Both the position numbers and the translations under genes were made by a program. The notes beneath the pieces were generated by a model. The model ran no database searches. It was not told the origin of the DNA and saw nothing but the letters and a program-made list of their open reading frames with translations. DNA of 64,000 nt from Clusia tigrina (Eukaryota > Arthropoda > Insecta > Diptera > Clusiidae): the NCBI GenBank assembly GCA_920105625.2, contig OV050032.1, positions 99,804,542 through 99,868,541 on the forward strand, read 5' to 3'. Positions 47,308-60,823 of this stretch are shown one piece after another (position 1 is the stretch's first letter; each line of letters opens with the position of its first letter).

Positions 47308-49071
47308 TACCGTATAAAATTTAGGGCCATTTGAAGTTTTATCAGTGTTTGATTTGGGACTCTAGGGTAGCATAGCTTTGAGCGATAGCTTAAATTGACA
47401 AGAGGCTCGAGAACTTTATTGTTACAAAATTTCAAGGTTTTTTGACGCTCCAGTAAAAAGATTCAAGCATTTGTATGTTGCAAACTTTGATAGGTGTAGG
47501 ACGTACCGTATAGAATTTAGGGCCATTTGAAGTTTTATCAGTGTTTGATTTGGGACTCTAGGGTAGCATAGCTTTGACCGATAGCTTAAATTGACAAGAG
47601 GCTCGAGTACTTTATTGTTACAAAATTTCAAGGTTTTATGACGCTCCAGTAAAAAGTTACAAGCATTTGTATGTTGCAAACTTTGATATTTGTAGGACGT
47701 ACCGTACAGAAGTTAGGGGCGTTTGAAGTTTTATCAGTGTTTGATTTGGGACTCAAGGGTAGCATAGCTTTGAGCGATAGCTTAAATTGACAAGGGGCTC
47801 GAGTACTTTATTGTTACAAAATTTCAAGGTTTTATGACGCTCCAGTAAAAAGTTACAAGCATTTGTATGTTGCAAACTTTGATAGGTGTAGGACGTACCG
47901 TATAGCAGTTAGGGGCGTTTGAAGTTTTTTCAGTGTTTGATTTGGGACTCTAGGGTAGCATAGCTTTGAGCGATAGCTTAAATTGACAAGAGGCTCGAGT
48001 ACTTTATTGTTACAAAATTTCAAGGTTTTATGACGCTCCAGTAAAAAGTTACAAGCATTTGTATGTTGCAAACTTTGATAGGTGTAGGACGTACCGTATA
48101 GAAGTTAGGGGCGTTTGAAGTTTTATCAGTGTTTGATTTGGGACTCTAGGGTAGCATAGCTTTGAGCGATAGCTTAAATTGACAAGAGGCTCGAGTACTT
48201 TATTGTTACAAAATTTCAAGGTTTTATGACGCTCCAGTAAAAAGTTACAAGCATTTGTATGTTGCCAACTTTGATAGGTGTAGGACGTACCGTATAGAAT
48301 TTAGGGCCATTTGAAGTTTTATCAGTGTTTGATTTGGGACTCTAGGGTAGCATAGCTTTGAGCGATAGCTTAAATTGACAAGAGGCTCGAGTACTTTATT
48401 GTTACAAAATTGCAAGGTTTTATGACGCTCCAGTAAAAAGTTACAAGCATTTGTATGTTGCAAACTTTGATAGGTGTAGGACGTACCGTATAGAAGTTAG
48501 GGGCGTTTGAAGTTTTATCAGTGTTTGATTTGGGACTCTAGGGTAGCATAGCTTTGAGCGATAGCTTAAATTGACAAGAGGCTCGAGTACTTTATTATTA
48601 CAAAATTTCAAGGTTTTATGACGCTCCAGTAAAAAGTTACAAGCATTTGTGTGTTGCCAACTTTGATAGGTGTAGGACGTACCGTATAGAATTTAGGGCC
48701 ATTTGAAGTTTTATCAGTGTTTGATTTGGGACTCTAGGGTAGCATAGCTTTGAGCGGTAGCTTAAATTGACAAGAGGCTCGAGCACTTTATTGTTAAAAA
48801 ATTTCGAGGTTTTATGACGCTCCAGTAAAAAGTTACAAGCATTTGTATGTTGCAAACTTTGATAGGTGTACGACGTACCGTATAGAAGTTAGGGGCGTTT
48901 GAAGATTTATCAGTGTTTGATTTGGGACTCTAGGGTAGCATAGCTTTGAGCGATAGCTTAAATTGACAAGAGGCTCGAGTACTTTATTGTTACAAAATTT
49001 CAAGGTTTTATGACGCTCCAGTAAAAAGTTACAAGCATTTGTATGTTGCCAACTTTGATAGGTGTAGGACG
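47308..49071. repeat. 8/9-monomer HOR, copy 2 (9 monomers)
   Basis: This block is 1764 bp. GAGCGGTAGC recurs at about 48752 and TTAAAAAATTTCGAGG at about 48794. Compared with the preceding copy it has one extra unit, marked by GTATAGCAGTTAGG (about 47900) after the CAAGGGGCTCGAG unit (about 47792). Private changes are CTTTGACCG (about 47574), GTTTTTTCAG (about 47925) and AAAATTGCAAGG (about 48407). Confidence 0.75.
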
Positions 49072-49855
49072 TACCGTATAGAATTTAGGGCCATTTGAAG
49101 TTTTATCAGTATTTGATTTGGGACTCTAGGGTAGCATAGCTTTGAGCGATAGCTTAAATTGACAAGAGGCTCGAGTACTTTATTGTTACAAAATTTCAAG
49201 GTTTTTTGACGCTCCAGTAAAAAGATTCAAGCATTTGTATGTTGCAAACTTTGATAGGTGTAGGACGTACCGTATAGAATTTAGGGCCATTTGAAGTTTT
49301 ATCAGTGTTTGATTTGGGACTCTAGGGTAGCATAGCTTTGAGCGATAGCTTAAATTGACAAGAGGCTCGAGTACTTTATTGTTACAAAATTTCAAGGTTT
49401 TATGACGCTCCAGTAAAAAGTTACAAGCATTTGTATGTTGCAAACTTTGATATTTGTAGGACGTACCGTACAGAAGTTAGGGGCGTTTGAAGTTTTATCA
49501 GTGTTTGATTTGGGACTCAAGGGTAGCTTAGCTTTGAGCGATAGCTTAAATTGACAAGGGGCTCGAGTACTTTATTGTTACAAAATTTCAAGGTTTTATG
49601 ACGCTCCAGTAAAAAGTTACAAGCATTTGTATGTTGCAAACTTTGATAGGTGTAGGACGTACCGTATAGCAGTTAGGGGCGTTTGAAGTTTTATCAGTGT
49701 TTGATTTGGGACTCTAGGGTAGCATAGCTTTGAGCGATAGCTTAAATTGACAAGAGGCTCGAGTACTTTATTGTTACAAAATTTCAAGGTTTTATGACGC
49801 TCCAGTAAAAAGTTACAAGCATTTGTATGTTGCCAACTTTGATAGGTGTAGGACG
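49072..49855. repeat. 8/9-monomer HOR, copy 3 (partial, 4 monomers)
   Basis: This block continues the series with TTTTTTGACG/AAAAAGATTC (about 49203), GTACAG, CAAGGGGCTCGAG (about 49556) and GTATAGCAGTTAGG (about 49664), each 1764 bp after copy 2. It then leaves the pattern at the unit with GTATAGAAATTAGG (about 49862). Confidence 0.75.
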
Positions 49856-52800
49856 TACCGTATAGAAATTAGGGCCATTTGAAGTTTTATCAGTGTTTGA
49901 TTTGGGACTCTAGTGTAGCATAGCTTTGAGCGATAGCTTAAATTGACAAGAGGCTCGAGTACTTTATTGTTACAAAATTTCAAGGTTTTATGACGCTCCA
50001 GTAAAAAGTTACAAGCATTTGTATGTTGGAAACTTTGATAGGTGTAGGACGTACCGTATAGAAGTTAGGGGCGTTTGAATTTTTATCAGTGTTTGATTTG
50101 GGACTCTAGGGTAGCATAGCTTTGAGCGATAGCTTAAATTGACAAGAGGCTCCAGTAATTTATTGTTACAAAATTTCAAGGTTTTATGACGCTCCAGTAA
50201 AAAGTTACAAGCATTTGTATGTTGCCAACTTTGATAGGTGTAGGACGTACCGTATAGAATTTAGGGCCATTTGAAGTTTTATCAGTGTTTGATTTGGGAC
50301 TCTAGGGTAGCATAGCTTTGAGCGATAGCTTAAATTGACAAGAGGCTCGAGTACTTTATTGTTACAAAATTTCAAGGTTTTATGACGCTCCAGTAAAAAG
50401 CTACAAGCATTTGTATGTTGCAAACTTTGATATTTGTAGGACGACCGTATATAAGTTAGAGCCTTTTGAAGTTTTATCAGTGTTTGATTTGGGACTCTAG
50501 GGTAGCATAGCTTTGAGCGATAGCTTAAATTGACAAGAGGCTCGAGTACTTTATTGTTACAAAATTTCAAGGTTTTATGACGCTCCAGTAAAAAGTTACA
50601 AGCATTTGTATGTTGCCAACTTTGATAGGTGTAGGACGTACCGTATAGAAGTTATGGCCATTTGAAGTTTTATCAGTGTTTGATTTGGGACTCAAGAGTA
50701 GCATAGGTTTGAGCGATGGCTTATATGGACAAGATGCTCGAGTATTTTATTGTTACAAAATTTCAAGGTTTTATGACACTCCAGTAAAAAGTTACAAGCA
50801 TTTGAATGTTGCAAATTTTGATAGGTGTAGGACGTACCGTACAGAAGTTAGGGGCGTTTGAAGTTTTATCAGTGTTTGATTTGGGACTCAAGGGTAGCAT
50901 AGCTTTGAGCGATGGCTTCAATTGACAAGAGGCTCGAGTACTTAATTGTTACAAAATTTCAAGATTTTATGACGCTCCAGTAAAAAGTTACAAGCATTTG
51001 TATGTTGCCAACTTTGATAGGTGTAGGACGTACCGTATAGAATTTAGGGCCATTTGAAGTTTTATCAGTGTTTGATTTGGGACTCTAGGGTAGCATAGCT
51101 TTGAGCGATAGCTTAAATTGACAAGAGGCTCGAGTACTTTATTGTTACAAAATTTCAAGGTTTTATGACGCTCCAGTAAAAAGTTACAAGCATTTGTATG
51201 TTGCAAACTTTGATAGGTGTAGGACGTACCGTATAGAAGTTAGAGCCATTTGAAGTGTTATCAGTGTTTGATTTGGGACTCTAGGGTAGCATAGCTTTGA
51301 GCGATGGCTTAAATTGACAAGAGGCTCGAGTACTTAATTGTTACAAAATTTCAAGGTTTTTTGACGCTCCAGTAAAAAGATTCAAGCATTTGTATGTTGC
51401 AAACTTTGATAGGTGTAGGACGTACCGCATAGAATTTAGGGCCATTTGAAGTTTTATCAGTGTTTGATTTGGGACTCAAGAGTAGCATAGGTTTGAGCGA
51501 TGGCTTATATGGACAAGATGCTCGAGTATTTTATTGTTACAAAATTTCAAGGTTTTATGACACTCCAGTAAAAAGTTACAAGCATTTGAATGTTGCAAAT
51601 TTTGATAGATGTAGGACGTACCGTACAGAAGTTAGGGGCGTTTGAAGTTTTATCAGTGTTTGATTTGGGACTCAAGGGTAGCATAGCTTTGAGCGATGGC
51701 TTCAATTGACAAGAGGCTCGAGTACTTAATTGTTACAAAATTTCAAGGTTTTATGACGCTCCAGTAAAAAGTTACAAGCATTTGTATGTTGCCAACTTTG
51801 ATAGGTGTAGGACGTACCGTATAGAATTTAGGGCCATTTGAAGTTTTATCAGTGTTTGATTTGGGACTCTAGGGTAGCATAGCTTTGAGCGATGGCTTAA
51901 ATTGACAAGAGGCTCGAGTACTTAATTGTTACAAAATTTCAAGGTTTTTTGACGCTCCAGTAAAAAGATTCAAGCATTTGTATGTTGCAAACTTTGATAG
52001 GTGTAGGACGTACCGTATAGAAGTTAGGGCCATTTGAAGTTTTATCAGTGTTTGATTTGGGACTCTAGGGTAGCATAGCTTTGAGCGATAGCTTAAATTG
52101 ACAAGAGGCTCGAGTACTTTATTGTTACAAAATTTCAAGGTTTTATGACGCTCCAGTAAAAAGTTACAAGCATTTGTATGTTGCAAACTTTGATATTTGT
52201 ATGACGTACCGTATAGAAGTTAGGGGCGTTTGAAGTTTTATCAGTGTTTGATTTGGGACTCTAGGGTAGCATAGCTTTGAGCGATAGCTTAAATTGACAA
52301 GAGGCTCGAGTACTTTATTGTTACAAAATTTCAAGGTTTTATGACGCTCTAGTAAAAAGTTACAAGCATTTGTATGTTGCAAACTTTGATATTTGTAGGA
52401 CGTACTGTATAGAAGTTAGGGGCGTTTGAAGTTTTATCAGTGTTTGATTTGGGACTCTAGGGTAGCATAGCTTTGAGCGATTGCTTAAATTGACAAGAGG
52501 CTCGAGTACTTTATTGTTACAAAATTTCAAGGTTTTATGACGCTGCAGCAAAAAGTTACAAGCATTTGTATGTTGCCAACTTTGATAGGTGTAGGACGTA
52601 CCGTATAGAATTTAGGGCCATTTGAAGTTTTATCAGTGTTTGATTTGGGACTCTAGGGTAGCATAGCTTTGAGCGATAGCCTAAATTGACAAGAGGCTCG
52701 AGTACTTTATTGTTACAAAATTTCAAGGTTTTATGACGCTCCAGTAAAAAGTTACAAGCATTTGTATGTTGCCAACTTTGATAGGTGTAGGACGTACCGT

Positions 52801-53186
52801 ATAGAATTTAGGGCCATTTGAAGTTTTATCAGTGTTTGATTTGGGACTCTAGGGTAGCATAGCTTTGAGCGATAGTTTAAATTGACAAGAGGCTCGAGTA
52901 CTTTATTGTTACAAAATTTCAAGGTTTTATGACGCTCCAGTAAAAAGTTACAAGCATTTGTATGTTGCAAACTTTGATAGGTGTAGGACGTACCGTATAG
53001 AAGTTAGGGGCGTTTGAAGTTTTATCAGTGTTTGATTTGGGACTCTAGGGTAGCATAGCTTTGAGCGATAGCTTAAATTGACAAGAGACTCGAGTACTTT
53101 ATTGTTACAAAATTTCAAGGTTTTATGACGCTCCAGTAAAAAGTTACAAGCATTTGTATGTTGCCAACTTTGATAGGTGTAGGACG
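49856..53186. repeat. 17-monomer HOR, copy 1
   Basis: This block is 3331 bp, which is 17 x 196 minus one. Markers are CTCTAGTGTAGC (about 49908), TTGGAAACTTTG (about 50026), TTTGAATTTTTATC (about 50076), GGCTCCAGTAATTT (about 50147) and GAGCCTTTTGAAG (about 50459). Y units begin at 50639 and 51423, followed by CAAGATTTTATG (about 50959), GAAGTGTTATC (about 51253) and TACCGCATAG (about 51424). The second half (51.46-53.18 kb) is the dispersed duplicate of 41.46-43.19 kb. A private T deletion at about 50443 (GGACGACCG) shortens one unit to 195 bp. Confidence 0.8.
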
Positions 53187-55080
53187 TACCGTATAGAAGT
53201 TAGGGCCATTTGAAGTTTTATCAGTGTTTGATTTGGGACTCTAGTGTAGCATAGCTTTGAGCGATAGCTTAAATTGACAAGAGGCTCGAGTACTTTATTG
53301 TTACAAAATTTCAAGGTTTTATGACGCTCCAGTAAAAAGTTACAAGCATTTGTATGTTGGAAACTTTGATAGGTGTAGGACGTACCGTATAGAAGTTAGG
53401 GGCGTTTGAATTTTTATCAGTGTTTGATTTGGGACTCTAGGGTAGCATAGCTTTGAGCGATAGCTTAAATTGACAAGAGGCTCCAGTAATTTATTGTTAC
53501 AAAATTTCAAGGTTTTATGACGCTCCAGTAAAAAGTTACAAGCATTTGTATGTTGCCAACTTTGATAGGTGTAGGACGTACCGTATAGAATTTAGGGCCA
53601 TTTGAAGTTTTATCAGTGTTTGATTTGGGACTCTAGGGTAGCATAGCTTTGAGCGATAGCTTAAATTGACAAGAGGCTCGAGTACTTTATTGTTACAAAA
53701 TTTCAAGGTTTTATGACGCTCCAGTAAAAAGTTACAAGCATTTGTATGTTGCAAACTTTGATATTTGTAGGACGTACCGTATAGAAGTTAGAGCCTTTTG
53801 AAGTTTTATCAGTGTTTGATTTGGGACTCTAGGGTAGCATAGCTTTGAGCGATAGCTTAAATTGACAAGAGGCTCGAGTACTTTATTGTTACAAAATTTC
53901 AAGGTTTTATGACGCTCCAGTAAAAAGTTACAAGCATTTGTATGTTGCCAACTTTGATAGGTGTAGGACGTACCGTATAGAAGTTATGGCCATTTGAAGT
54001 TTTATCAGTGTTTGATTTGGGACTCAAGAGTAGCATAGGTTTGAGCGATGGCTTATATGGACAAGATGCTCGAGTATTTTATTGTTACAAAATTTCAAGG
54101 TTTTATGACACTCCAGTAAAAAGTTACAAGCATTTGAATGTTGCAAATTTTGATAGGTGTAGGACGTACCGTACAGAAGTTAGGGGCGTTTGAAGTTTTA
54201 TCAGTGTTTGATTTGGGACTCAAGGGTAGCATAGCTTTGAGCGATGGCTTCAATTGACAAGAGGCTCGAGTACTTAATTGTTACAAAATTTCAAGATTTT
54301 ATGACGCTCCAGTAAAAAGTTACAAGCATTTGTATGTTGCCAACTTTGATAGGTGTAGGACGTACCGTATAGAATTTAGGGCCATTTGAAGTTTTATCAG
54401 TGTTTGATTTGGGACTCTAGGGTAGCATAGCTTTGAGCGATAGCTTAAATTGACAAGAGGCTCGAGTACTTTATTGTTACAAAATTTCAAGGTTTTATGA
54501 CGCTCCAGTAAAAAGTTACAAGCATTTGTATGTTGCAAACTTTGATAGGTGTAGGACGTACCGTATAGAAGTTAGAGCCATTTGAAGTGTTATCAGTGTT
54601 TGATTTGGGACTCTAGGGTAGCATAGCTTTGAGCGATGGCTTAAATTGACAAGAGGCTCGAGTACTTAATTGTTACAAAATTTCAAGGTTTTTTGACGCT
54701 CCAGTAAAAAGATTCAAGCATTTGTATGTTGCAAACTTTGATAGGTGTAGGACGTACCGCATAGAATTTAGGGCCATTTGAAGTTTTATCAGTGTTTGAT
54801 TTGGGACTCAAGAGTAGCATAGGTTTGAGCGATGGCTTATATGGACAAGATGCTCGAGTATTTTATTGTTACAAAATTTCAAGGTTTTATGACACTCCAG
54901 TAAAAAGTTACAAGCATTTGAATGTTGCAAATTTTGATAGATGTAGGACGTACCGTACAGAAGTTAGGGGCGTTTGAAGTTTTATCAGTGTTTGATTTGG
55001 GACTCAAGGGTAGCATAGCTTTGAGCGATGGCTTCAATTGACAAGAGGCTCGAGTACTTAATTGTTACAAAATTTCAAGG
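53187..55080. repeat. 17-monomer HOR, copy 2 (partial, about 9.7 monomers)
   Basis: Every marker of the first half of the preceding 17-mer recurs at +3331/+3332: CTCTAGTGTAGC (about 53240), TTGGAAAC (about 53358), GGCTCCAGTAATTT (about 53479), GAGCCTTTTGAAG (about 53791), CAAGATTTTATG (about 54291), GAAGTGTTATC (about 54585) and TACCGCATAG (about 54756). Y units begin at 53971 and 54755. The 1-bp deletion of copy 1 is absent. Similarity ends near 55080, where this copy has TTTAATGACG and AAAAAGATTC. Confidence 0.8.
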
Positions 55081-58000
55081 TTTAATGACGCTCCAGTAAA
55101 AAGATTCAAGCATTTGTATGTTGCAAACTTTGATAGGTGTAGGACGTACCGTATAGAATTTAGGGCCATGTGAAGTTTTATCAGTGTTTGATTTGGGACT
55201 CTAGGGCAGCATAGCTTTGAGCGATAGCTTAAATTGACATGAGGCTCGAGTACTTTATTGTTACAAAATTTCAAGGTTTTATGACGCTCCAGTAAAAAGT
55301 TACAAGCATTTGTATGTTGCAAACTTTGATAGGTGTAGGACGTACCGTATAGAAGTTAGGGGCGTTTGAAGTTTTATCAGTGTTTGATTTGGGACTCTAG
55401 GGTAGCATAGCTTTGAGCGATAGCTTAAATTGACAAGAGGCTCCAGTACTTTATTGTTACAAAATTTCAAGGTTTTATGACGCTCCAGTAAAAAGTTACA
55501 AGCAGTTCTTTGTTGCCAACTTTGATAGGTGTAGGACGTACCGTAAAGAAGTTAGGGCGTTTGAAGTTTTATCAGTGTTTGATTTGGGACTCTAGGGTAG
55601 CATAGCTTTGAGCGATAGCTTAAATTGACAAGAGGCTCGAGTACTTTATTGTTACAAAATTTCAAGGTTTTATGACGCTCCAGTAAAAAGTTACAAGCAT
55701 TTGTATGTTGCCAACTTTGATAGGTGTAGGACGTACCGTATAGAAGTTATGGCCATTTGAAGTTTTATCAGTGTTTGATTTGGGACTCAAGGGTAGCATA
55801 GGTTTGAGCGATGGCTTATATGGACAAGGTTCTCGAGTATTTTATTGTTACAAAATTTCAAGGTTTTATGACGCTCCAGTAAAAAGTTACAAGCATTTGA
55901 ATGTTGCAAACTTTGATAGGTGTAGGACGTACCGTATAGAAGTTAGGGGCGTTTGAAGTTTTATCAGTGTTTGATTTGGGACTCAAGGGTAGCATAGCTT
56001 TGAGCGATGGCTTCAATTGACAAGAGGCTCGAGTACTTAATTGTTACAAAATTTAGAGGTTTTATGACGCTCCAGTAAAAAGATTCAAGCATTTGTATGT
56101 TGCAAACTTTGATAGGTGTAGGACGTACCGTATAGAATTTAGGGCCATTTGAAGTTTTATCAGTGTTTGATTTGGGACTCTAGGGTAGCATAGCTTTGAG
56201 CGATAGCTTAAATTGACAAGAGGCTCGAGTACTTTATTGTTACAAAATTTCAAGGTTTTATTACGCTCCAGTAAAAAGTTACAAGCATTTCTTTGTTGCC
56301 AACTTTGATAGGTGTAGGACGTACCGTAAAGAAGTTAGGGCGTTTGAAGTTTTATCAGTGTTTGATTTGGGACTCTAGGGTAGCATAGCTTTGGGCGATA
56401 GCTTAAATTGACAAGAGGCTCGAGTACTTTATTGTTACAAAATTTCAAGGTTTTATGACGCTCCAGTAAAAAGTTTCAAGCATTTGTATGTTGCCAACTT
56501 TGATAGGTGTAGGACGTACCGTATAGAATTTAGGGCCATTTGAAGTTTTATCAGTGTTTGATTTGGGAGTCTAGGGTAGCATAGCTTTGAGCGATAGCTT
56601 AAATTGACAAGAGGCTCGAGTACTTTATTGTTACAAAATTTCAAGGTTTTATGACGCTCCAGTAAAAAGTTACAAGCATTTGTATGTTGCCAACTTTGAT
56701 AGGTGTAGGACGTACCGTATAGAAGTTATGGCCATTTGAAGTTTTATCAGTGTTTGATTTGGGACCCAAGGGTAGCATAGGTTTGAGCGATGGCTTATAT
56801 TGACAAGATGCTCGAGTATTTTATTGTTACAAAATTTCAAGGTTTTATGACGCTCCAGTAAAAAGTTACAAGCATTTGTATGTTGCAAACTTTGATAGGT
56901 GTAGGACGTACCGTATAGAAGTTAGGGCCAACTGAAGTTTTATCAGTGTTTGATTTGGGACTCAAGGGCAGCATAGCTTTGAGCGATGGCTTAAATTGAC
57001 AAGAGGCTCGGGCACTTTATTGTTACAAAATTTCAAGGTTTTATGACGCTCCAGTAAAAAGTTACAAGCATTTGTATGTTGCAAACTTTGATATTTGTAG
57101 GACTTACCGTATAGAAGTTAGGGGCGTTTGAAGTTTTATCAGTGCTTGATTTGGGACTCTAGGGTAGCATAGCTTTGAGCGATAGCTTAAATTGACAAGA
57201 GGCTCGAGTACTTTATTGTTACAAAATTTCAAGGTTTTATGACGCTCCAGTAAAAAGTTACAAGCATTTGTATGTTGCCAACTTTGATAGGTGTAGGACG
57301 TACCGTATAGAAGTTATGGCCATTTGAAGTTTTATCAGTGTTTGATTTGGGACTCAAGGGTAGCATAGGTTTGAGCGATGGCTTATATGGACAAGATGCC
57401 CGAGTATTTTATTGTTACAAAATTTCAAGGTTTTATGACGCCCCAGTAAAAAGTTACAAGCATTTGAATGTTGCAAACTTTGATAGGTGTAGGACGTACC
57501 GTACAGAAGTTAGGGGCGTTTGAATTTTTATCAGTGTTTGATTTGGGACTCAAGGGTAGCATAGCTTTGAGCGATGGCGTCAATTGACAAGAGGCTCGAG
57601 TACTTAATTGTTACAAAATTTCAAGGTTTAATGACGCTCCAGTAAAAAGATTCAAGCATTTGTATGTTGCAAACTTTGATAGGTGTAGGACGTACCGTAT
57701 AGAATTTAGGGCCATTTGAAGTTTTATCAGTGTTTGATTTGGGACTCTAGGGTAGCATAGCTTTGAGCGATAGCTTAAATTGACATGAGGCTCGAGTACT
57801 TTATTGTTACAAAATTTCAAGGTTTTATGACGCTCCAGTAAAAAGTTACAAGCATTTGTATGTTGCAAACTTTGATAGGTGTAGGACGTACCGTATATAA
57901 GTTAGGGGCGTTTGAAGTTTTATCAGTGTTTGATTTGGGACTCTAGGGTAGCATAGCTTTGAGCGATAGCTTAAATTGACAAGAGGCTCGAGTACTTTAT

Positions 58001-60823
58001 TGTTACAAAATTTCAAGGTTTTATGACGCTCCAGTAAAAAGTTACAAGCATTTGTTTGTTGCCAACTTTGATAGGTGTAGGACGTACCGTAAAGAAGTTA
58101 GGGCGTTTGAAGTTTTATCAGTGTTTGATTTGGGACTCTAGGGTAGCATAGCTTTGAGCGATAACTTAAATTGACAAGAAGCTCGGGTACTTTATTGTTA
58201 CAAAATTTCAAGGTTTTATGACGCTCCAGTAAAAAGTTACAAGCATTTGTATGGTGCAAACTTTGATAGGTGTAGGACGTACCGTATAGAAGTTAGGGCC
58301 ATTTGAAGTTTTATCAGTGTTTGATTTGGGACTCTAGGAAGCATAGTTTTGAGCGATGGCTTAAATTGACAAGAGGCTCGAGTACTTTATTGTTACAAAA
58401 TTTCAAGGTTTTACGACGCTCCAGTAAAAAGTTACAAGCATTTGTATGTTACAAACTTTGATAGGTGTAGGACGTACCGTAAAGAAGTTAGGGGCGTTTG
58501 AAGTTTTATCAGTGTTTCATTTGGGACTCAAGCGTAGCATAGCTTTGAGCGATAACTTAAATTGACAAGAGGCTCGAGTACTTTATTGTTACCAAATTTC
58601 AAGGTTTTATGACGCTCCAGTAAAAAGTTACAAGCATTTGTATGTTGCAAACTTTGATAGGTGTAGGACGTACCGTATAGAAGTTAGGGGCGTTTGAAGT
58701 TTTATCAGTGTTTGATTTGGGACTCAAGGGTAGCATAGCTTTGAGCGATGGCTTAAATTGACAAGAGGCTCGAGTACTTTATTGTTACAAAATTTCAAGG
58801 TTTTATGACGCTCCAGTAAAAAGTTACAAGCATTTGAATGTTGCAAACTTTGATAGGTGTAGGACGTACCTTAAAGAAGTTAGGGGCGTTTGAAGTTTTA
58901 TCAGTGTTTGATTTGGGACTCAAGTGTAGCATAGCTTTGAGCGATAACTTAAATTGACAAGAGGCTCGGGTATTTTATTGTTACAAAATTTCAAGGTTTT
59001 ATGACGCTCCAGTAAAAAGTTACAAGCATTTGTATGTTGCAAACTTTGATAGGTGTAGGACGTACCGTATAGAAGTTAGGGCCATTTGAAGTTTTATCAG
59101 TGTTTGATTTGGGACTCTAGGGTAGCATAGCTTTGAGCGATGGCTTAAATTGACAAGAGTCTCGGGCACTTTATTGTTATAAAATTTCAAGGTTTTATGA
59201 CGCTCCAGTAAAAAGTTACAAGCATTTGTATGTTGCAAACTTTGATATTTGTAGGACTTACCGTATAGAAGTTAGGGGCGTTTGAAGTTTTATCAGTGCT
59301 TGATTTGGGACTCTAGCGTAGCATAGTTTTGAGCGATAGCTTAAATTGACAAGAGGCTCGAGTACTTTATTATTACAAAATTTCAAGGTTTTTTGACGCT
59401 CCAGTAAAAAGTTACAAGCATTTGTTTGTTGCCAACTTTGATAGGTGTAGGACGTACCGTAAAGAAGTTAGGGCGTTTGAAGTTTTATCAGTGTTTGATT
59501 TGGGACTCTAGGGTAGCATAGCTTTGAGCGATAACTTAAATTGACAAGAAGCTCGGGTACTTTATTGTTACAAAATTTCAAGGTTTTATGACGCTCCAGT
59601 AAAAAGTTACAAGCATTTGTATGGTGCAAACTTTGATAGGTGTAGGACGTACCGTGTAGAAGTTAGGGCCATTTGAAGTTTTATCAGTGTTTGATTTGGG
59701 ACTCTAGGAAGCATAGTTTTGAGCGATGGCATAAATTGACAAGAGGCTCGAGTACTTTATTGTTACAAAATTTCAAGGTTTTTTGACGCTCCAGTAAAAA
59801 GATTCAAGCATTTGCATGTTGCAAACTTTGATAGGTGTAGGATGTACCGTATAGAATTTAGGGCCATTTGAAGTTTTATCAGTGTTTGATTTGGGACTCT
59901 AGGGTAGCATAGCTTTGAGCGATAACTTAAATTGACAAGAAGCTCGGGTACTTTATTGTTACAAAATTTCAAGGTTTTATGACGCTCCAGTAAAAAGTTA
60001 CAAGCATTTGTATGGTGCAAACTTTGATAGGTGTAGGACGTACCGTACAGAAGTTAGGGGCGTTTGAAGTTTTATCAGTGTTTGATTTGGGACTCTAGGA
60101 AGCATAGTTTTGAGCGATGGCATAAATTGACAAGAGGCTCGAGTACTTTAGTGTTACAAAATTTCAAGGTTTTATGACGCTCCAGTAAAAAGTTACAAGC
60201 ATTTGTATGTTGCAAACTTTGATAGGTGTAGGACATACCGTATAGAATTTAGGGCCATTTGAAGTTTTATCAGTGTTTGATTTGGGACTCTAGGGTAGCA
60301 TAGCCTTGAGCGATAGCTTAAATTGACATGAGGCTCGAGTACTTTATTGTTACAAAATTTCAAGGTTTTATGACGCTCCAGTAAAAAGTTACAAGCATTT
60401 GTATGTTTCAAACTTTGATAGGTGTAGGACGTACCGTATAGAAGTTAGGGGCTTTTGAAGTTTTATCAGTGTTTGATTTGGGACTCTAGGGTAGCATAGC
60501 TTTGAGCGATAGCTTAAATTGACAAGAGGCTCGAGTACTTTATTGTTACAAAATTTCAAGGTTTTATGACGCTCCAGTAAAAAGTTACAAGCATTTCTTT
60601 GTTGCCAACTTTGATAGGTGTAGGACGTACCGTAAAGAAGTTAGGGGCGTTTGAAGTTTTATCAGTGTTTGATTTGGGACTCAACGGTAGCATAGCTTTG
60701 AGCGATAGCTTAAATTGACAAGAGGCTCGGGTACTTCATTGTTACAAAATTTCAAGGTTTTATGACGCTCCAGTAAAAAGTTACAAGCATTTGTATGTTG
60801 CAAACTTTGATAGGTGTAGGACG
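55081..60823. repeat. Divergent distal zone, first part (about 29 monomers)
   Basis: Monomer variants not seen upstream appear here: ACATGAGGCTCGAG (about 55238, 57783, 60329), TTTCTTTGTTGCC or TTTGTTTGTTGCC (about 56289, 58051, 59419, 60596), TATGGTGCAAAC (about 58251, 59621, 60012) and CTCTAGGAAGC (about 58333, 59703, 60094). Seven units have lost one base, mostly a G of the TTAGGGG run. A 7-monomer duplication links 58.05-58.38 with 59.42-59.76 kb (1370 bp, two bases lost). A 2-monomer repeat links about 59.70 with 60.09 kb. An 8-monomer step minus one base links Y units near 55.8 and 57.4 kb. Confidence 0.7.

Noticed and set aside
50205..50570. Longest open frame, 121 codons on the minus strand
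   Set aside because: It is produced by the private 1-bp deletion at about 50443 that joins the frames of two adjacent monomers. The translation contains the repeat peptide twice. The homologous place in the second 17-mer copy is not open.
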